DNA of 59,812 nt from Westiellopsis prolifica IICB1 (lineage in GTDB: Bacteria; Cyanobacteriota; Cyanobacteriia; Cyanobacteriales; Nostocaceae). Location of the stretch: positions 2,508,767 to 2,568,578 of the forward strand of contig NZ_NAPS01000001.1 of assembly GCF_004323185.1 (NCBI RefSeq). Direction: 5' to 3'. Positions 1 to 9,498 of the stretch are shown piece by piece. The notes beneath the pieces are model-generated. The model was not told the DNA's origin, made no database searches, and worked only from the letters and a program-made list of their open reading frames with translations. The translations under genes and the position numbers were made by a program. Position 1 is the first letter of the stretch. Each line of letters opens with the position of its first letter.

Positions 1-128
1 TATTATCTTTTCCACGAATAAATTCGGGGGCTTGAAACCAAATGGCAGAATGAAGAGGACTGAATTTTTTGGTATAAATTTTTTCTTAAACCTTCTGCCT
101 TCTGCCCTCAGCATAAGTGCCTTTCTTC

Positions 129-245
129 GGTCAATGGTCAATAGTTAATGGTCAATAGTCAATGGTCAATAATCAATGGTCAATGGTCAATGGTCAAGAG
201 TGAAAAACTATTAACTCTGGACAATTGACACTTGACCAATGACCC
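129..245. repeat. Heptamer tandem repeats downstream of panC-cmk
   Basis: Positions 129-200 consist of degenerate 7-base units (TCAATGG, TCAATAG, TTAATGG). The segment 210-245 carries the opposite-strand version (GACCAATGACC), so the block can fold back on itself. This matches the short tandemly repeated repetitive sequences known from heterocystous cyanobacteria. It lies just past the stop codon of panC-cmk and might act as a weak terminator, but no T run is visible. Positions 1-128 hold nothing recognisable. Confidence 0.7.
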
Positions 246-1850
246 TTAAAACTGAGATAGGCGTTGCTGGTAATAGTCCACAATTTTTTCTGTAACTTCG
301 GTTACTGACAAACCATCTGTGATCACTTCAATAGCGTCTGGCGCTTTCTTCAAGGGAGAAACTTTGCGAGTGCTATCTTTCCAGTCGCGTTCAGCAATAT
401 CTTTTTGTAGTTGTTCTAAAGATATTTCCGGCTGATCTTGTTTTTTAAAGTCCTGTAGACGGCGACGGGCGCGTTCTTGTACAGAAGCGGTTAAAAAGAT
501 TTTCACTTCAGCATCGGGGAAAACGTGGGAACCGATATCCCGTCCTTCTGCAACTAAACCACCTTTTTTACCCCACCTTTGTTGTTGTTTAACTAATGCT
601 TGACGCACAGCACTTTGTGCAGCGATCGCAGAAACATTAGATGTCACTTCAGTTGAACGAATTGCTTGGGTGACATCATGATGGTTAATCCACACTAGCA
701 CTGGAGATTGTAAATCCTCTCCTGGAGACAGTTCTATCACACATCTGTTGGCTAATTCTGCGATCGCACACTCATCATTTAGGGCAATTTTTTCATGTAG
801 TACTAGCCAGGTAATGGCACGGTACATGGCTCCCGTATCCAAATATACTAGACCTAGTTTGGCTGCTACCTGACGTGCAACGGTAGATTTGCCAGCTCCA
901 GCTGGCCCGTCAATGGCAATGATTGGCTGGCGATCGCGTAAAATCGTGTTATCAATCAAACGTGTAGAACCAAGACGAGCGGCGATCGCGAGCATTCCTT
1001 CCTCCTGAACTTTTTCTATTGACATTAAAGTATTCGGTTCAACCAATTCAATATATTCCACAGATACAGCACTGACCATTGCTATTTCTTGCAGCGCCAC
1101 TGCAATAAGCTTGTTAGCATTGCGTTCTCCAGCCCGAAAAGCTACTTGGGCTTTTTGCAACCCACTGTACAACACAGCTGCTTGCTGTTTTTCTGTGTTA
1201 GTCAAATATTGGTTGCGAGAACTAATGGCTAAACCAGATGTTTCCCGCACCGTTGCACAAGCAACTATTTCGACCAAAAAATTTAAATCAACTACTAGCT
1301 GTTTGATAATAGCTAACTGTTGACCATCTTTTTGACCAAAATAAGCTCGGTCAGGCTGTACCAAATTGAACAGTTTGGTAACAATCGTTGCCACACCCTG
1401 AAAGTGACCTGGGCGATTTTCACCACACAAGCCTGATATCATACCAGATGGCGGGTTCACTTGTGTAACCTTTGATTCTTGTATATTTTTCAGGTCAACT
1501 CCCATTTCTTCCGGAGTCGGCGCAAAAACTACATCTACCCCTGCTTGTTCGCACAGTTGCAGGTCTTGGTTTAAGGTACGGGGATAGCGGTGAAAATCCT
1601 CATTGGGACCAAATTGTAGAGGATTGACGAAAATACTGACAATGACCGTAGCATTTTCTTGCCGCGCCCGTTGAATTAAACTTAAATGACCTTGGTGTAA
1701 GGCTCCCATAGTGGGGACTAAACCAACAGCCGTCAAAGGTCTGCCAGTCACCTCAAATTCTGATGGCCGTTCCTGCTCTGTAAGCTGGTTTTCCGAACGG
1801 CGTTGATCTAAATAGCAGCGTAAAGCCACAGTAGTTGTCAACAGGCGCAC
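246..1850 (-). CDS. panC-cmk: Bifunctional pantoate-beta-alanine ligase / cytidylate kinase
   Basis: This is a cytosolic fusion of two enzymes. Residues 1-305 are pantothenate synthetase (PanC), which joins pantoate and beta-alanine using ATP. The nucleotidyl-transferase HIGH-type motif HQGHLS is at 52-57 and the KMSKS-like segment SGLAISSRNQYL at 205-216. Residues 309-534 are CMP kinase (Cmk), with P-loop GPAGAGKS at 315-322 and the GRDIGSHVFPDA nucleotide-binding segment. The fusion is usual in cyanobacteria, and 534 aa is the expected length. The start is a GTG at 1850; no better ATG lies upstream, and the first residues (MRLLTTTVALRCYL) are the typical PanC N-terminus. It is co-directional with rlpA, 182 bp upstream, but an inverted repeat between them suggests separate transcripts. 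Confidence 0.96.
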   Translation of the reverse strand: MRLLTTTVALRCYLDQRRSENQLTEQERPSEFEVTGRPLTAVGLVPTMGALHQGHLSLIQRARQENATVIVSIFVNPLQFGPNEDFHRYPRTLNQDLQLCEQAGVDVVFAPTPEEMGVDLKNIQESKVTQVNPPSGMISGLCGENRPGHFQGVATIVTKLFNLVQPDRAYFGQKDGQQLAIIKQLVVDLNFLVEIVACATVRETSGLAISSRNQYLTNTEKQQAAVLYSGLQKAQVAFRAGERNANKLIAVALQEIAMVSAVSVEYIELVEPNTLMSIEKVQEEGMLAIAARLGSTRLIDNTILRDRQPIIAIDGPAGAGKSTVARQVAAKLGLVYLDTGAMYRAITWLVLHEKIALNDECAIAELANRCVIELSPGEDLQSPVLVWINHHDVTQAIRSTEVTSNVSAIAAQSAVRQALVKQQQRWGKKGGLVAEGRDIGSHVFPDAEVKIFLTASVQERARRRLQDFKKQDQPEISLEQLQKDIAERDWKDSTRKVSPLKKAPDAIEVITDGLSVTEVTEKIVDYYQQRLSQF

Positions 1851-1950
1851 AAAAATACCCCTAGTCTTGATCTAGCTTTCCCCCGTTAGTTTATATCCGA
1901 TTTGGGAGGCAAAAGGCTAGTCTAGGGGAACAAAGGAAATGGTGTTTGTT

Positions 1951-2026
1951 CGTTAGTGGTTGGTAGTTGTTTGTTGTTTGGAACCTGCCACCAACAAACG
2001 ACAAACAACAAACAACAACTAACACC
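1951..2026. repeat. Imperfect inverted repeat between rlpA and panC-cmk
   Basis: GTTAGTGGTTGGTAGTTG and the following GTTTGTTGTTTG are mirrored 30-40 bases later by CAAACAACAAACAACAAC and TAACACC. The arms are built of short G/T- and A/C-rich repeats, and a long hairpin could form in the transcript running out of rlpA. It could end rlpA transcription, although no U tract follows. This is an observation from the sequence only. Confidence 0.45.
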
Positions 2027-2032
2027 AAAAAA

Positions 2033-3139
2033 CTACCTTCCCAGAATTTCAATTCGCACAGGTGCGATACCGCTGCTCATCATACCTAAAATCCGCGCTG
2101 CACCTAGAGAGAGGTCAATAACCCGACCACGAATATATGGGCCTCTGTCGTTGATTCGCACAACTACAGACCGACCATTGCGGGTATTGGTCACACGCAC
2201 TCTTGTACCAAAAGGTAAGCTGCGGTGAGCTGCTGTCATTCCATTTGGATTGAACCTCTCACCAGTAGCGGTTTTATTACCAGAAAAATCATAGCCGTAG
2301 TAGGAAGCTACACCTTTGAAAGTATCTTGGACTTTGACGGCAATCTGATGTGGTAGTTTGGTTGGTAGTGATACTGGTGAACGCTTAGGTAAGTTAGCGA
2401 TCTGACCTAAAGGTGATGCATTACCTATGAGTCTGCGTAAGCGGTTGGTTATTTGTAATGCATCTTGAGCGGGATCGTTGGTTGTATCCGCGAGTTTGGT
2501 GTTTTGATCGATCTCTACCAGTTCTTGGTTATTGGCTTTAATGACGAAGCGATCGCCAGCTTTTTGTTGACCACTCAGGCCTTTGTTTTGGTGTTGATTG
2601 GAATTTGTAGATGCTTCTGATGCTTTCCAACTTACAATTATTTTGCTGGCGTCTACTTTATCTAGGACTAGCTGGTTGATTTTTGTTGCTACTACACTTG
2701 CCCTCTGGATCGGGTCATCTTTTGTCGAGCTAGTCTGAGTTGCCAAACTTGTACCTGTCCCGTTGGTTGCTGCTATTTGAGTAGGACTGCTGGTATCAAG
2801 AGCTTGAGATACCCCGTTGACGTTAGCGATTTCACCAACTTTTGTTTCTTCACTGACAACTGACTTCTGTCCTAGAAAGCTGATCACGGGAATATCGCGA
2901 ATATAGAGCGTTGCCACTGAGCGACCTGCTGCTTGGTGTGTGTGAATCTTAGCGATCGCAGCATCTGAAGCAGGATTTGCTGTTGGGGATTGGTATTCTC
3001 CTACTTTTTCCACATCACCAGAAGGCGTCAGTGGTGAGGTTGGAGCGATTTTCTTAGCTGTCTCAGTACGTCCAACTAAGGGCATTCCCAATACTGTGCT
3101 ACACACAGTGACAACAGTCCACAAATGTTTTTGATTCAT
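2033..3139 (-). CDS. RlpA-like septal ring lytic transglycosylase family protein
   Basis: The protein is exported: residues 1-25 form a signal peptide with a basic start and a hydrophobic core. A long, low-complexity Ser/Thr/Gln-rich linker fills the middle. The C-terminal 95 residues (274-368) are a double-psi beta-barrel RlpA domain, starting FKGVASYYG and carrying [23 protein letters not shown] and the conserved VRINDRGPY segment near 327-335. RlpA domains cleave glycan strands lacking stem peptides, or bind peptidoglycan, at division sites. No C-terminal SPOR domain is present, unlike E. coli RlpA; this architecture is common in cyanobacteria. The start is the ATG at 3139. The 880 bp upstream is gene-free, so the gene probably has its own promoter. 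Confidence 0.88.
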   Translation of the reverse strand: MNQKHLWTVVTVCSTVLGMPLVGRTETAKKIAPTSPLTPSGDVEKVGEYQSPTANPASDAAIAKIHTHQAAGRSVATLYIRDIPVISFLGQKSVVSEETKVGEIANVNGVSQALDTSSPTQIAATNGTGTSLATQTSSTKDDPIQRASVVATKINQLVLDKVDASKIIVSWKASEASTNSNQHQNKGLSGQQKAGDRFVIKANNQELVEIDQNTKLADTTNDPAQDALQITNRLRRLIGNASPLGQIANLPKRSPVSLPTKLPHQIAVKVQDTFKGVASYYGYDFSGNKTATGERFNPNGMTAAHRSLPFGTRVRVTNTRNGRSVVVRINDRGPYIRGRVIDLSLGAARILGMMSSGIAPVRIEILGR

Positions 3140-4017
3140 GCGTCCGAATATTAAAGCGACTGTAGAACGGAGCTTTGATAGTTCGTAGGTTAAGCATTCA
3201 ATTGAGAATAACTTGATCCAACAACCGAACTCGTTCCGCTTTCACTTTTTGCTATTAACTGCAACAGATTAACATGAACTTCTGATCTTGGGGATCAGGG
3301 TTTAATCGCAAGTCTTGGTAACTTTATCGAAATTAAATTGGTATCTAAAGCTCAAAACCTTTCTAAAAAGAGGATTTTGGTGATGTAAAAGTTTTTTTAT
3401 TGTTTAGAAATTTTATTAGGAAAACTTAACACTATTTGGTATTTAAATCGTTCAAATTGCATATGGTATTGCCTAAAAAGCTCATTAATGTTATTGAGTT
3501 TTTGAAAAACTCTATTTTTCCATGAATTTACTTATAATAAGTAATTATACTTAAGATTTAAAATTTAAAATTAATGATCATCTTAAGTTATGTTTATAAC
3601 ATTTTTTCAGTAGTGATTACCAATAGTTCATCATAGACAGCAACGAGGGAATTGCTGATGATACAATTAAAATATGGAATTAGCATAGCATTTATTTTGA
3701 TAGTGATTATCTTTTTATAAATGTTCTTGTTGTAACAAGTGTTTAGATACACTGAATGAATCAAGCACAGCAAATCTATAGTAAGATAATTTACATAGGT
3801 CTGAAACGAGAGACTAAAAAACAAAATCTACTTACAAGAAAGATTTTTTACAAGAAAATAAAAAATGATTATCTAAAAAATTAACCAGAATCACTGGTGC
3901 TATGCAAATCATTTGTAACCACGGCAACCAGACACAATATTTGACTTTGGGTAGTTGAGAAAGCGTGATTTTTTAAACTCTGTATTTTTCCTTCTTCAGA
4001 CTTTTGCACTCAGCTTC
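3140..4017. other. Long AT-rich gap between divergent rlpA and glsA
   Basis: This 878-bp divergent intergenic region is strongly A+T-rich, especially 3360-3900. A short perfect hairpin, CTGATC-TTGGG-GATCAG, lies at about 3279-3295 on the rlpA side. A possible 76-codon minus-strand frame (3594-3824) is only A/T-rich sequence with no family resemblance and is not called. The region must hold the promoters of both genes, but I could not pick them with confidence. Confidence 0.5.
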
Positions 4018-4980
4018 ATGACAAACCAAGAAGATTTAGCAAAAAATTCATCATCACTACAAACTTTCATTGATGGTTTGTATTCCAAATACAAACCATT
4101 GCAGGATGGTGTAGTCGCCAAATACATTCCAGAACTGGCTAAGGTAGACCCAGATTTGTTCGCTATCAGTATCGTCAGTGTAAACGGTGAAGTTTACGAA
4201 GTAGGGAATTATCAGCAACTATTTACGATTCAATCCATATCGAAGGTATTTGCATACGGACTCGCCCTTGAAGATCACGGGCGAGATTACATCTTGACCA
4301 GGGTAGGTGTGGAACCGACAGGAGACGCATTCAACGCCATTGTGCTAGACGAACAATCCAAGCGACCTTATAATCCAATGGTCAATGCTGGAGCGATCGC
4401 CACGACTAGTTTGATCAAAGGGTCGGGTCCAACCGAGCGTTTAAACCGGATGTTAGAGATGTTCCAAAAGTACATCGGGCGTGATGTCTTCGTTGATATC
4501 TCAGCGTTTACCTCAGAACGTACCACCGGAAACCGTAATCGAGCGATGGCGTACCTCATGCTCAACTTTGGCATGATTGACAAACCCATTGATGAAGCAT
4601 TGGATTTATACTTTCAACAGTGTGCTGTGATGGTGAATTGCCATGATTTAGCGGTGATGGCGGCGACACTGGCAAATAAAGGTATCAACCCAATGACAAA
4701 GCAACAAGCTGTTGATAACTGTTATATCAAAGACATTCTCAGTGTGATGTACACCTGTGGAATGTATAACTTTGCTGGAGAGTGGGCATACAAAGTTGGT
4801 ATTCCTGCTAAAAGTGGGATCTCTGGTGGAATTATCGCCATAGTACCCAACAAGATGGGAATTGCAGTATTTTCACCCCGTTTAGATGCACGTGGTAACA
4901 GCGTCCGGGGAGTAAAGGTGTGTGAGGAGCTTTCCCAACATTTGGGTTTACATTTGTTTGAGTGTTCAGTTAATAGTTAA
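4018..4980 (+). CDS. glsA: Glutaminase A
   Basis: This cytosolic enzyme hydrolyses L-glutamine to glutamate and ammonia. It is a serine-dependent beta-lactamase-fold glutaminase: the SxxK pair is Ser73-Lys76 in QSISKVFAY. The family signatures NPMVNAGAI (Asn123 region), [15 protein letters not shown] and [26 protein letters not shown] are all present. From the ATG at 4018 it is 320 aa, close to the usual 305-310. The frame is open upstream to a TTG at 3955, which would add 21 mostly hydrophobic residues; glutaminases lack such a leader, so the ATG is preferred. No clear Shine-Dalgarno sequence is seen for either start. It stands alone, divergent from rlpA and convergent with the ABC ATPase. 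Confidence 0.93.
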   Translation: MTNQEDLAKNSSSLQTFIDGLYSKYKPLQDGVVAKYIPELAKVDPDLFAISIVSVNGEVYEVGNYQQLFTIQSISKVFAYGLALEDHGRDYILTRVGVEPTGDAFNAIVLDEQSKRPYNPMVNAGAIATTSLIKGSGPTERLNRMLEMFQKYIGRDVFVDISAFTSERTTGNRNRAMAYLMLNFGMIDKPIDEALDLYFQQCAVMVNCHDLAVMAATLANKGINPMTKQQAVDNCYIKDILSVMYTCGMYNFAGEWAYKVGIPAKSGISGGIIAIVPNKMGIAVFSPRLDARGNSVRGVKVCEELSQHLGLHLFECSVNS

Positions 4981-5033
4981 TTCAGGTAAGTAACTCGGCG
5001 CTAATATTTCTAGCTATGTTAAGAAATTTAGAT

Positions 5034-5144
5034 GTAGTGGCGTGGCAAGCTTAAAATAGTGCAATAGAAAAAGTTTATAGTAGGCGCTTTAGCACTGAAA
5101 AAACTAAAAATCTAATGCAACATTTTAGCCTTGCCACGCTACTA
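5034..5144. mobile_element. MITE-like element, family A, copy 1
   Basis: This is a 111-bp element with about 30-bp imperfect terminal inverted repeats: GTGGCGTGGCAAGCTTAAAA on the left and TTTTAGCCTTGCCACGCTAC on the right. The internal arms also pair partly. It has no coding capacity. A second copy with the same ends is at 24479-24663. The ends resemble those of insertion sequences, so it is probably a non-autonomous derivative. It lies between the convergent genes glsA and the ABC ATPase. Confidence 0.75.
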
Positions 5145-5189
5145 TAGCCAATTTATATTTCTTCATACATATTGAATTTTCTTACGTCT

Positions 5190-6866
5190 TCAAGCTCTTG
5201 CTAATAAAGGCGCAGCAGCAAGGAGAGTTTGTGTATAGGGATGTTGGGGGTTGGCAAAAATTTCTTTGGTGGGGCCGATTTCAACTATTTTGCCACCGTT
5301 CATGACAGCAATGCGATCGCACAAAAATCTTGCTAACCACAAATCATGAGTAATAAACAAATACGTTAAATCAAATTCTTCTTTCAACTCCAGCATCAAA
5401 TCCAATACTTGCGACTGTACGCTAGCATCTAACATGCTCACGGGTTCATCACAAATCAAAAGTTTCGGATGAGTAATCAAAGCACGAGCAATTGCGACTC
5501 GTTGCTGCTGTCCTCCTGATAAATCTGAAGGATAACGCTGATAAAAAACCTCTGGCGGTTGTAACCCAACTTTTTCCAACATTCCCAAAACCTGCTGTTT
5601 TGCTTCTTCAGGAGTTGCAATCTGATGAATTAATAGTGGATCAGCGATACTTTGTCCTACAGTCATCGCTGGGTTGAGACAAGCATGGGGGTCTTGAAAT
5701 ACCATTTGCATTTGTCGTCGTTGCTGGCGGATTTCCTGTCGAGATAAGTTAGTGATGTCTTTACCCAGAAACTCGACTTTCCCAGCACTGGGACGAACTA
5801 GTTGCAAGATTGTCCGCGATAAGGTACTTTTGCCACAACCAGACTCCCCAACTAATCCTAAAATTTCCCCTGGATATAATTCTAAATTAATGCCATCAAC
5901 AGCTTTGATAGTTTGACCTTGCCCTTTAAATATGCGCTCAACAAAATTAGGCTCGATGGTGTAATGCTGTTTGAGGTCTTGGACACGCAATATCGGGGAT
6001 CGGGGATCAGGGATCGGGGATTGGGGATCGGGAAAAGACAAAAGAGAAATTCCCCCTTGTCCTAACTCATTATCTTCTACACTTTGAATATGCAAAGCCG
6101 CCTGGAGGAGCGATCGCGTATATTCGTGTTCCGGCTGCTGAAATACTGATTCTGTGGTACCCATTTCTACCATTTTGCCGTGATACATAACGCCAATGCG
6201 ATCGCAATACTCTGCCACCATTGCTAAATCATGGGAAATTAAGAGTAGTGCCATGTTTTCTTCTGCACACAGTCGAGTTAGTTCCTGCAAAATTTGGGCT
6301 GAGACTGTGACATCTAAGCTGGTGGTGGGTTCATCGGCAACTATTAGCTTTGGTTGTAACAATAAAGCTAAAGCTATTGCTACCCGTTGTCGCATTCCAC
6401 CGCTAAACTCATGGGGATACTGATTCCAGCGAGTAGCAGGTATATTGACTTTTTCTAAAGTGGCGATCGCTTTTTCTTTCGCTGCTTTTGCTGATAATTG
6501 GGGTGAGTGTGCCTTTAATGTTTCTATACAATGATTACCAATGGTCATCAATGGGTCAAGGCGCGTCATTGGGTCTTGAAAGATTAACGCTACCGCCTCA
6601 CCCCGAAATTTCCGCATTTGTAGTGGTGTTAAATCAAACACTGGTTTTTCCTGAAATTTCACCTGTCCCTCAATCTGAGTAGATTGTGGTAACAACCGCA
6701 TTGCAGCCCTTCCCAAAGTTGATTTACCACACCCAGACTCTCCTACCAATCCCATTTTTTCACCTGGTTGCAGGCTGAAAGATACATCATCAACAGCCCA
6801 CTGAGTATTTTCATGACTACGGTGAGGATAGGCGACCCGCAAATGTTCAATAGAAAATAAAGTCAT
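5190..6866 (-). CDS. Fused two-module ABC ATPase, dipeptide/oligopeptide type
   Basis: Two complete ABC ATPase modules lie in one chain, matching DppD plus DppF (or OppD/OppF) of peptide and nickel importers. Module 1 has Walker A GESGCGKST at 42-50, signature FSGGMRQR near 154 and Walker B LIVADEP near 174. Module 2 has Walker A GESGCGKST near 340, signature DLSGGQQQR and Walker B LLICDEP. It would sit on the cytosolic face and drive uptake together with DppB/C-type permeases and a binding protein, none of which are in this window. The linker at residues 278-292 is encoded by a genomic heptamer repeat. The start is the ATG at 6866. The substrate cannot be told from the ATPase alone. Confidence 0.92.
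   Translation of the reverse strand: MTLFSIEHLRVAYPHRSHENTQWAVDDVSFSLQPGEKMGLVGESGCGKSTLGRAAMRLLPQSTQIEGQVKFQEKPVFDLTPLQMRKFRGEAVALIFQDPMTRLDPLMTIGNHCIETLKAHSPQLSAKAAKEKAIATLEKVNIPATRWNQYPHEFSGGMRQRVAIALALLLQPKLIVADEPTTSLDVTVSAQILQELTRLCAEENMALLLISHDLAMVAEYCDRIGVMYHGKMVEMGTTESVFQQPEHEYTRSLLQAALHIQSVEDNELGQGGISLLSFPDPQSPIPDPRSPILRVQDLKQHYTIEPNFVERIFKGQGQTIKAVDGINLELYPGEILGLVGESGCGKSTLSRTILQLVRPSAGKVEFLGKDITNLSRQEIRQQRRQMQMVFQDPHACLNPAMTVGQSIADPLLIHQIATPEEAKQQVLGMLEKVGLQPPEVFYQRYPSDLSGGQQQRVAIARALITHPKLLICDEPVSMLDASVQSQVLDLMLELKEEFDLTYLFITHDLWLARFLCDRIAVMNGGKIVEIGPTKEIFANPQHPYTQTLLAAAPLLARA
5994..6032. repeat. GATCCCC heptamer repeat inside the ABC ATPase gene
   Basis: Five to six degenerate copies of the 7-base unit (CGGGGAT on the plus strand) lie in frame between the two ABC modules. 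They encode the proline-rich stretch PDPQSPIPDPRSPI. The same unit forms intergenic arrays at 11740-11900, 13218-13270, 35180-35200 and 47405-47450. Confidence 0.9.
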
Positions 6867-7217
6867 ATGATTTAATTTTTATCAATCAGATATCAGCGTG
6901 AAAATTACTAAATATAAAGCATCACCACTTCAAACAGAGAGAAAAAATCATCCCTGAGATGGTTTTAATGTGTAGCATTTTTGTTTGTGAATGTCTACCG
7001 ACTTCATAGCAGACAATGTATCAAACTTATTATTAGAGTGTGAGATTTAGCTCATAAAATCTATAAAATAAAGCACACTATAGCAATCCTATATGATTTG
7101 TGAAAATCGCAAAGCTTAGATCCCCAACTTCTTTAAGAAGTCGGGGATATTGTCTGGAGTGAATGATTTAGGAATGCTATATAATTTCAATTTGTTTTGA
7201 ATTGGGGTGAAGAAGCT
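6867..7217. other. Gap with a repeat hairpin at 7119-7148
   Basis: This is a divergent intergenic region of 351 bp. It contains a near-perfect hairpin at 7119-7148, with arms ATCCCCAACTTCTT and AAGAAGTCGGGGAT. A related hairpin with compensated arms (ATACCCAG / CTGGGTAT) lies at 26890-26918. The rest is A+T-rich and presumably holds the promoters of both neighbours. No other signal was recognised. Confidence 0.6.
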
Positions 7218-7592
7218 ATGTTAGAACCTATACAAACTATTACTATTTTTCAAAAACAACCTGGTCCGGTAATCTTTTCACCTGGTCAAGTAATCTTCGA
7301 GGAAGGACAATTAGGAGATTGCATGTATGGTGTGGTACAAGGAGAAGTTGAGCTAAGAGTCAACGGTCGGATCGTAGAGACTATAGAAGCAGGAAATGTG
7401 TTTGGTACAGGAGTGCTGATTGGTATCAAAAATAGAACTTACACAGCGATCGCCAAAACAGAGTGTAAACTAGCTTGTTTAGACCAAGCAAGGTTTCTGT
7501 TCGCTGTTCAGGAAACCCCAGTATTTGCGATCGAAGTGATCAGAAATTACTCAGAACGACTGACTCGCTTACGACAAGAGTTATTAGGTTGA
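7218..7592 (+). CDS. Cyclic nucleotide-binding domain protein
   Basis: The protein is a single CRP/FNR-type cyclic-nucleotide-binding beta-roll of about 124 aa, from VIFSPGQVIFEEGQLGDCMYGVVQGEVELRV through the turn GNVFGTGVLIG to the final helix. There is no DNA-binding domain, so it is not a CRP regulator. The phosphate-binding cassette lacks the canonical Arg-Ser-Ala order, so nucleotide binding is doubtful. The ATG at 7218 is chosen over a TTG at 7197 because GGTGAAG lies about 5-11 bases before it. It begins a same-strand run that continues with the SRPBCC and HEAT-repeat genes. Its role is unknown; small sensor or scaffold proteins of this kind are common in cyanobacteria. Confidence 0.8.
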   Translation: MLEPIQTITIFQKQPGPVIFSPGQVIFEEGQLGDCMYGVVQGEVELRVNGRIVETIEAGNVFGTGVLIGIKNRTYTAIAKTECKLACLDQARFLFAVQETPVFAIEVIRNYSERLTRLRQELLG

Positions 7593-7680
7593 TTCTCTGG
7601 ACATATCGCTAACTTCTGGAAACTTGTAAGATAAAAGTTCTGGTTAAATCAAAAATCTCAAATCTCAAAGAAATTGCACA

Positions 7681-8211
7681 ATGCTGATCTCTGCTGATAC
7701 GCGGATTTCTTTCCCTCGTTCCCTAGTTTATGCTACCTACCGAGATAAGCTAGTTCAACTGATTCCCTACATGCCAAATATACGTCAAATTGAGGTGAAA
7801 TCCCGCCGTGAGGAGGATAGACGAGTCTATAGTATCAACGAATGGCATGGAGGAGGAGAAATTCCACTTGCAGCAAGGGCTATACTCAGTGAAGATATGC
7901 TCTCTTGGACAGAATACAATACTTGGAACGAAGCTGAGTTTTTAGTAGAGTGGCAGATTAAAACTCATGTCTATACCGAAGCTGTCCACTGTGCAGGAAA
8001 GAATCGCTTTCTCGCAGATGGTGATAGCACAATTATTAAAAGTCGTGGTGAACTCACGATTGACTCTAAGCAAATCAAAGGTGTACCTTGGTTCATTGCT
8101 AGCAAAGTTGCAGATATAGTTGAAGACTTTCTCGGTAAAAAAATTGAACCAAATTTATTGCAAATGAGCGAAGGGGTACGTCAATTTCTGGAACGACAAG
8201 CAAAAGGATAA
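7681..8211 (+). CDS. SRPBCC (START/Bet v1-like) family protein
   Basis: This is a 176-aa cytosolic protein. It opens with a typical SRPBCC/polyketide-cyclase beginning (ADTRISFPRSLVYATYRDKLVQLIPYMPNI), has alternating beta strands in the middle and a long C-terminal helix ending in VRQFLERQ. Such folds bind hydrophobic ligands in a deep pocket; the ligand here cannot be told. The start ATG is at 7681. It lies 88 bp after the cyclic-nucleotide-binding gene and 106 bp before the HEAT-repeat gene, in the same direction. No catalytic motif was recognised. Confidence 0.7.
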   Translation: MLISADTRISFPRSLVYATYRDKLVQLIPYMPNIRQIEVKSRREEDRRVYSINEWHGGGEIPLAARAILSEDMLSWTEYNTWNEAEFLVEWQIKTHVYTEAVHCAGKNRFLADGDSTIIKSRGELTIDSKQIKGVPWFIASKVADIVEDFLGKKIEPNLLQMSEGVRQFLERQAKG

Positions 8212-8317
8212 GCAGTTGGGCAAAATTAAATTTATTGGTAACAGTTAACATTTAGTTCTGTCTGAAGTTATCGTGGTATCGATGAATTCCACGTACATTC
8301 TGACTGAAACTTAGTAT

Positions 8318-9325
8318 ATGAGGCTATGCCGTTATTCAATTACGCTGACTATCTGTTTTACTTACCTGAGTTTGGCTTATGCTTCCCCAAGCATCGCAAC
8401 ACAAAACCTTGATAGATGCACAGATGGGGTGTCTTGTGATGGGGAGACTGTATTCAAAAATCCTGCTCCTGCTATTTTGACCAGGAAGCACTTCCCTACT
8501 TCCCCATCCCTCAAAATGTCAGATTTGACCACAACTTGGGAGCAAAATATTTTTGTCAGTCTCAACTCAGAATCTAGCACAAAGAACAAGCAACCAAAAG
8601 AGCGGGATTTTTTTTGGTGGTTAATAGTGGCGATCGCTATTTTAGGAAGTACTGGCGCATTATTATTTTTAATCAAATTTTTGGGTAGGAGCAAAAAAGT
8701 TACACCCAGTAAAAATGATATACTCTTTTTGGAAAGCTCGACTCAGACAGATTTAGCGCAACAGACACTATCTTCAGAAGAATTAAATACCACTCTCCAA
8801 GTTTCTACCACGTCACAATCGCCAAAATTACTACTACCATCGCCAACAGAAAGTACTTCTCACCTAACTAGAGTAAATATTGTTGAAGAATTAATTCAAG
8901 ATTTAAGCAGTCCTGATCCCATCAAGCGACGCAAAGCGATTTGGAGTTTAGGTCAACAAGGAGACTCGCGGGCGATTCAACCGTTAGTAGATTTGATGAT
9001 TGATGTAGATTCACAACAGCGCAGTCTCATTTTGGCTGCTTTAGCAGAAATTGGTGTCAGCACACTGAAACCGATGAATAACGCTTTGGCGATCTCTCTA
9101 CAAGATCAAAGCCCCCAAGTACGACAAAACGCGATTCGTGATCTCACTCGTGTTTATGACATGATGGCTCAAATTAGTCAAATTTTATGTCACGCAGTGC
9201 AAGATTGTGATCCCGAAGTCCAAGCAACAGCCCGGTATGCTCTGATACAAATGAATCGGATTCGAGGTTTGCCTGCTGGTGATAGTATATCGGATAATTC
9301 ATCCCCAGCAAAAAAAGAAAATTAA
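8318..9325 (+). CDS. Membrane-anchored HEAT-repeat protein
   Basis: The order is: signal peptide (1-24, hydrophobic core TLTICFTYLSLAYA), a short extracytoplasmic segment, one transmembrane helix (98-122, FFWWLIVAIAILGSTGALLFLI), a Ser/Thr-rich linker, and C-terminal HEAT or armadillo-type repeats (188-320). These include DPIKRRKAIWSLGQQGDSRAI, DSQQRSLILAALAEIG and DPEVQATARYALIQM. If the leader is cleaved, the HEAT part faces the cytosol. HEAT repeats bind other proteins. A rho-independent terminator follows at 9337-9356, and the next gene encodes a CHAT-TPR protein with its own membrane helix, a plausible partner. The exact role is unknown. Confidence 0.75.
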   Translation: MRLCRYSITLTICFTYLSLAYASPSIATQNLDRCTDGVSCDGETVFKNPAPAILTRKHFPTSPSLKMSDLTTTWEQNIFVSLNSESSTKNKQPKERDFFWWLIVAIAILGSTGALLFLIKFLGRSKKVTPSKNDILFLESSTQTDLAQQTLSSEELNTTLQVSTTSQSPKLLLPSPTESTSHLTRVNIVEELIQDLSSPDPIKRRKAIWSLGQQGDSRAIQPLVDLMIDVDSQQRSLILAALAEIGVSTLKPMNNALAISLQDQSPQVRQNAIRDLTRVYDMMAQISQILCHAVQDCDPEVQATARYALIQMNRIRGLPAGDSISDNSSPAKKEN

Positions 9326-9336
9326 GTTTTTTGTAG

Positions 9337-9356
9337 TAAGGGCTAAAGCCCTTTTT
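9337..9356 (+). terminator. Rho-independent terminator after the HEAT-repeat gene
   Basis: An AAGGGCTAAAGCCCTT stem with a short TAAA-type loop runs into TTTTT. It starts 12 bases after the TAA of the HEAT-repeat gene. Its loop style (TAAA flanked by G/C arms) matches the repeat hairpins at 46335-46368 and 56389-56406. Confidence 0.75.
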
Positions 9357-9498
9357 ATCAATTTTGAAGCTAAAAAGTTTTTTGTTATTTATGATCGCAC
9401 TATCAATTCACTTGCCTACAGGATAAATTCCGGAAAAATTGATAAATTACTTGTAGTTAGTGCGTAATTCCACCCACTAACAATGCACGAACCAGAAA

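Noticed and set aside
3594-3824. 76-codon minus-strand frame
   Set aside because: It is A/T-rich low-complexity sequence with no ribosome site and no family resemblance.
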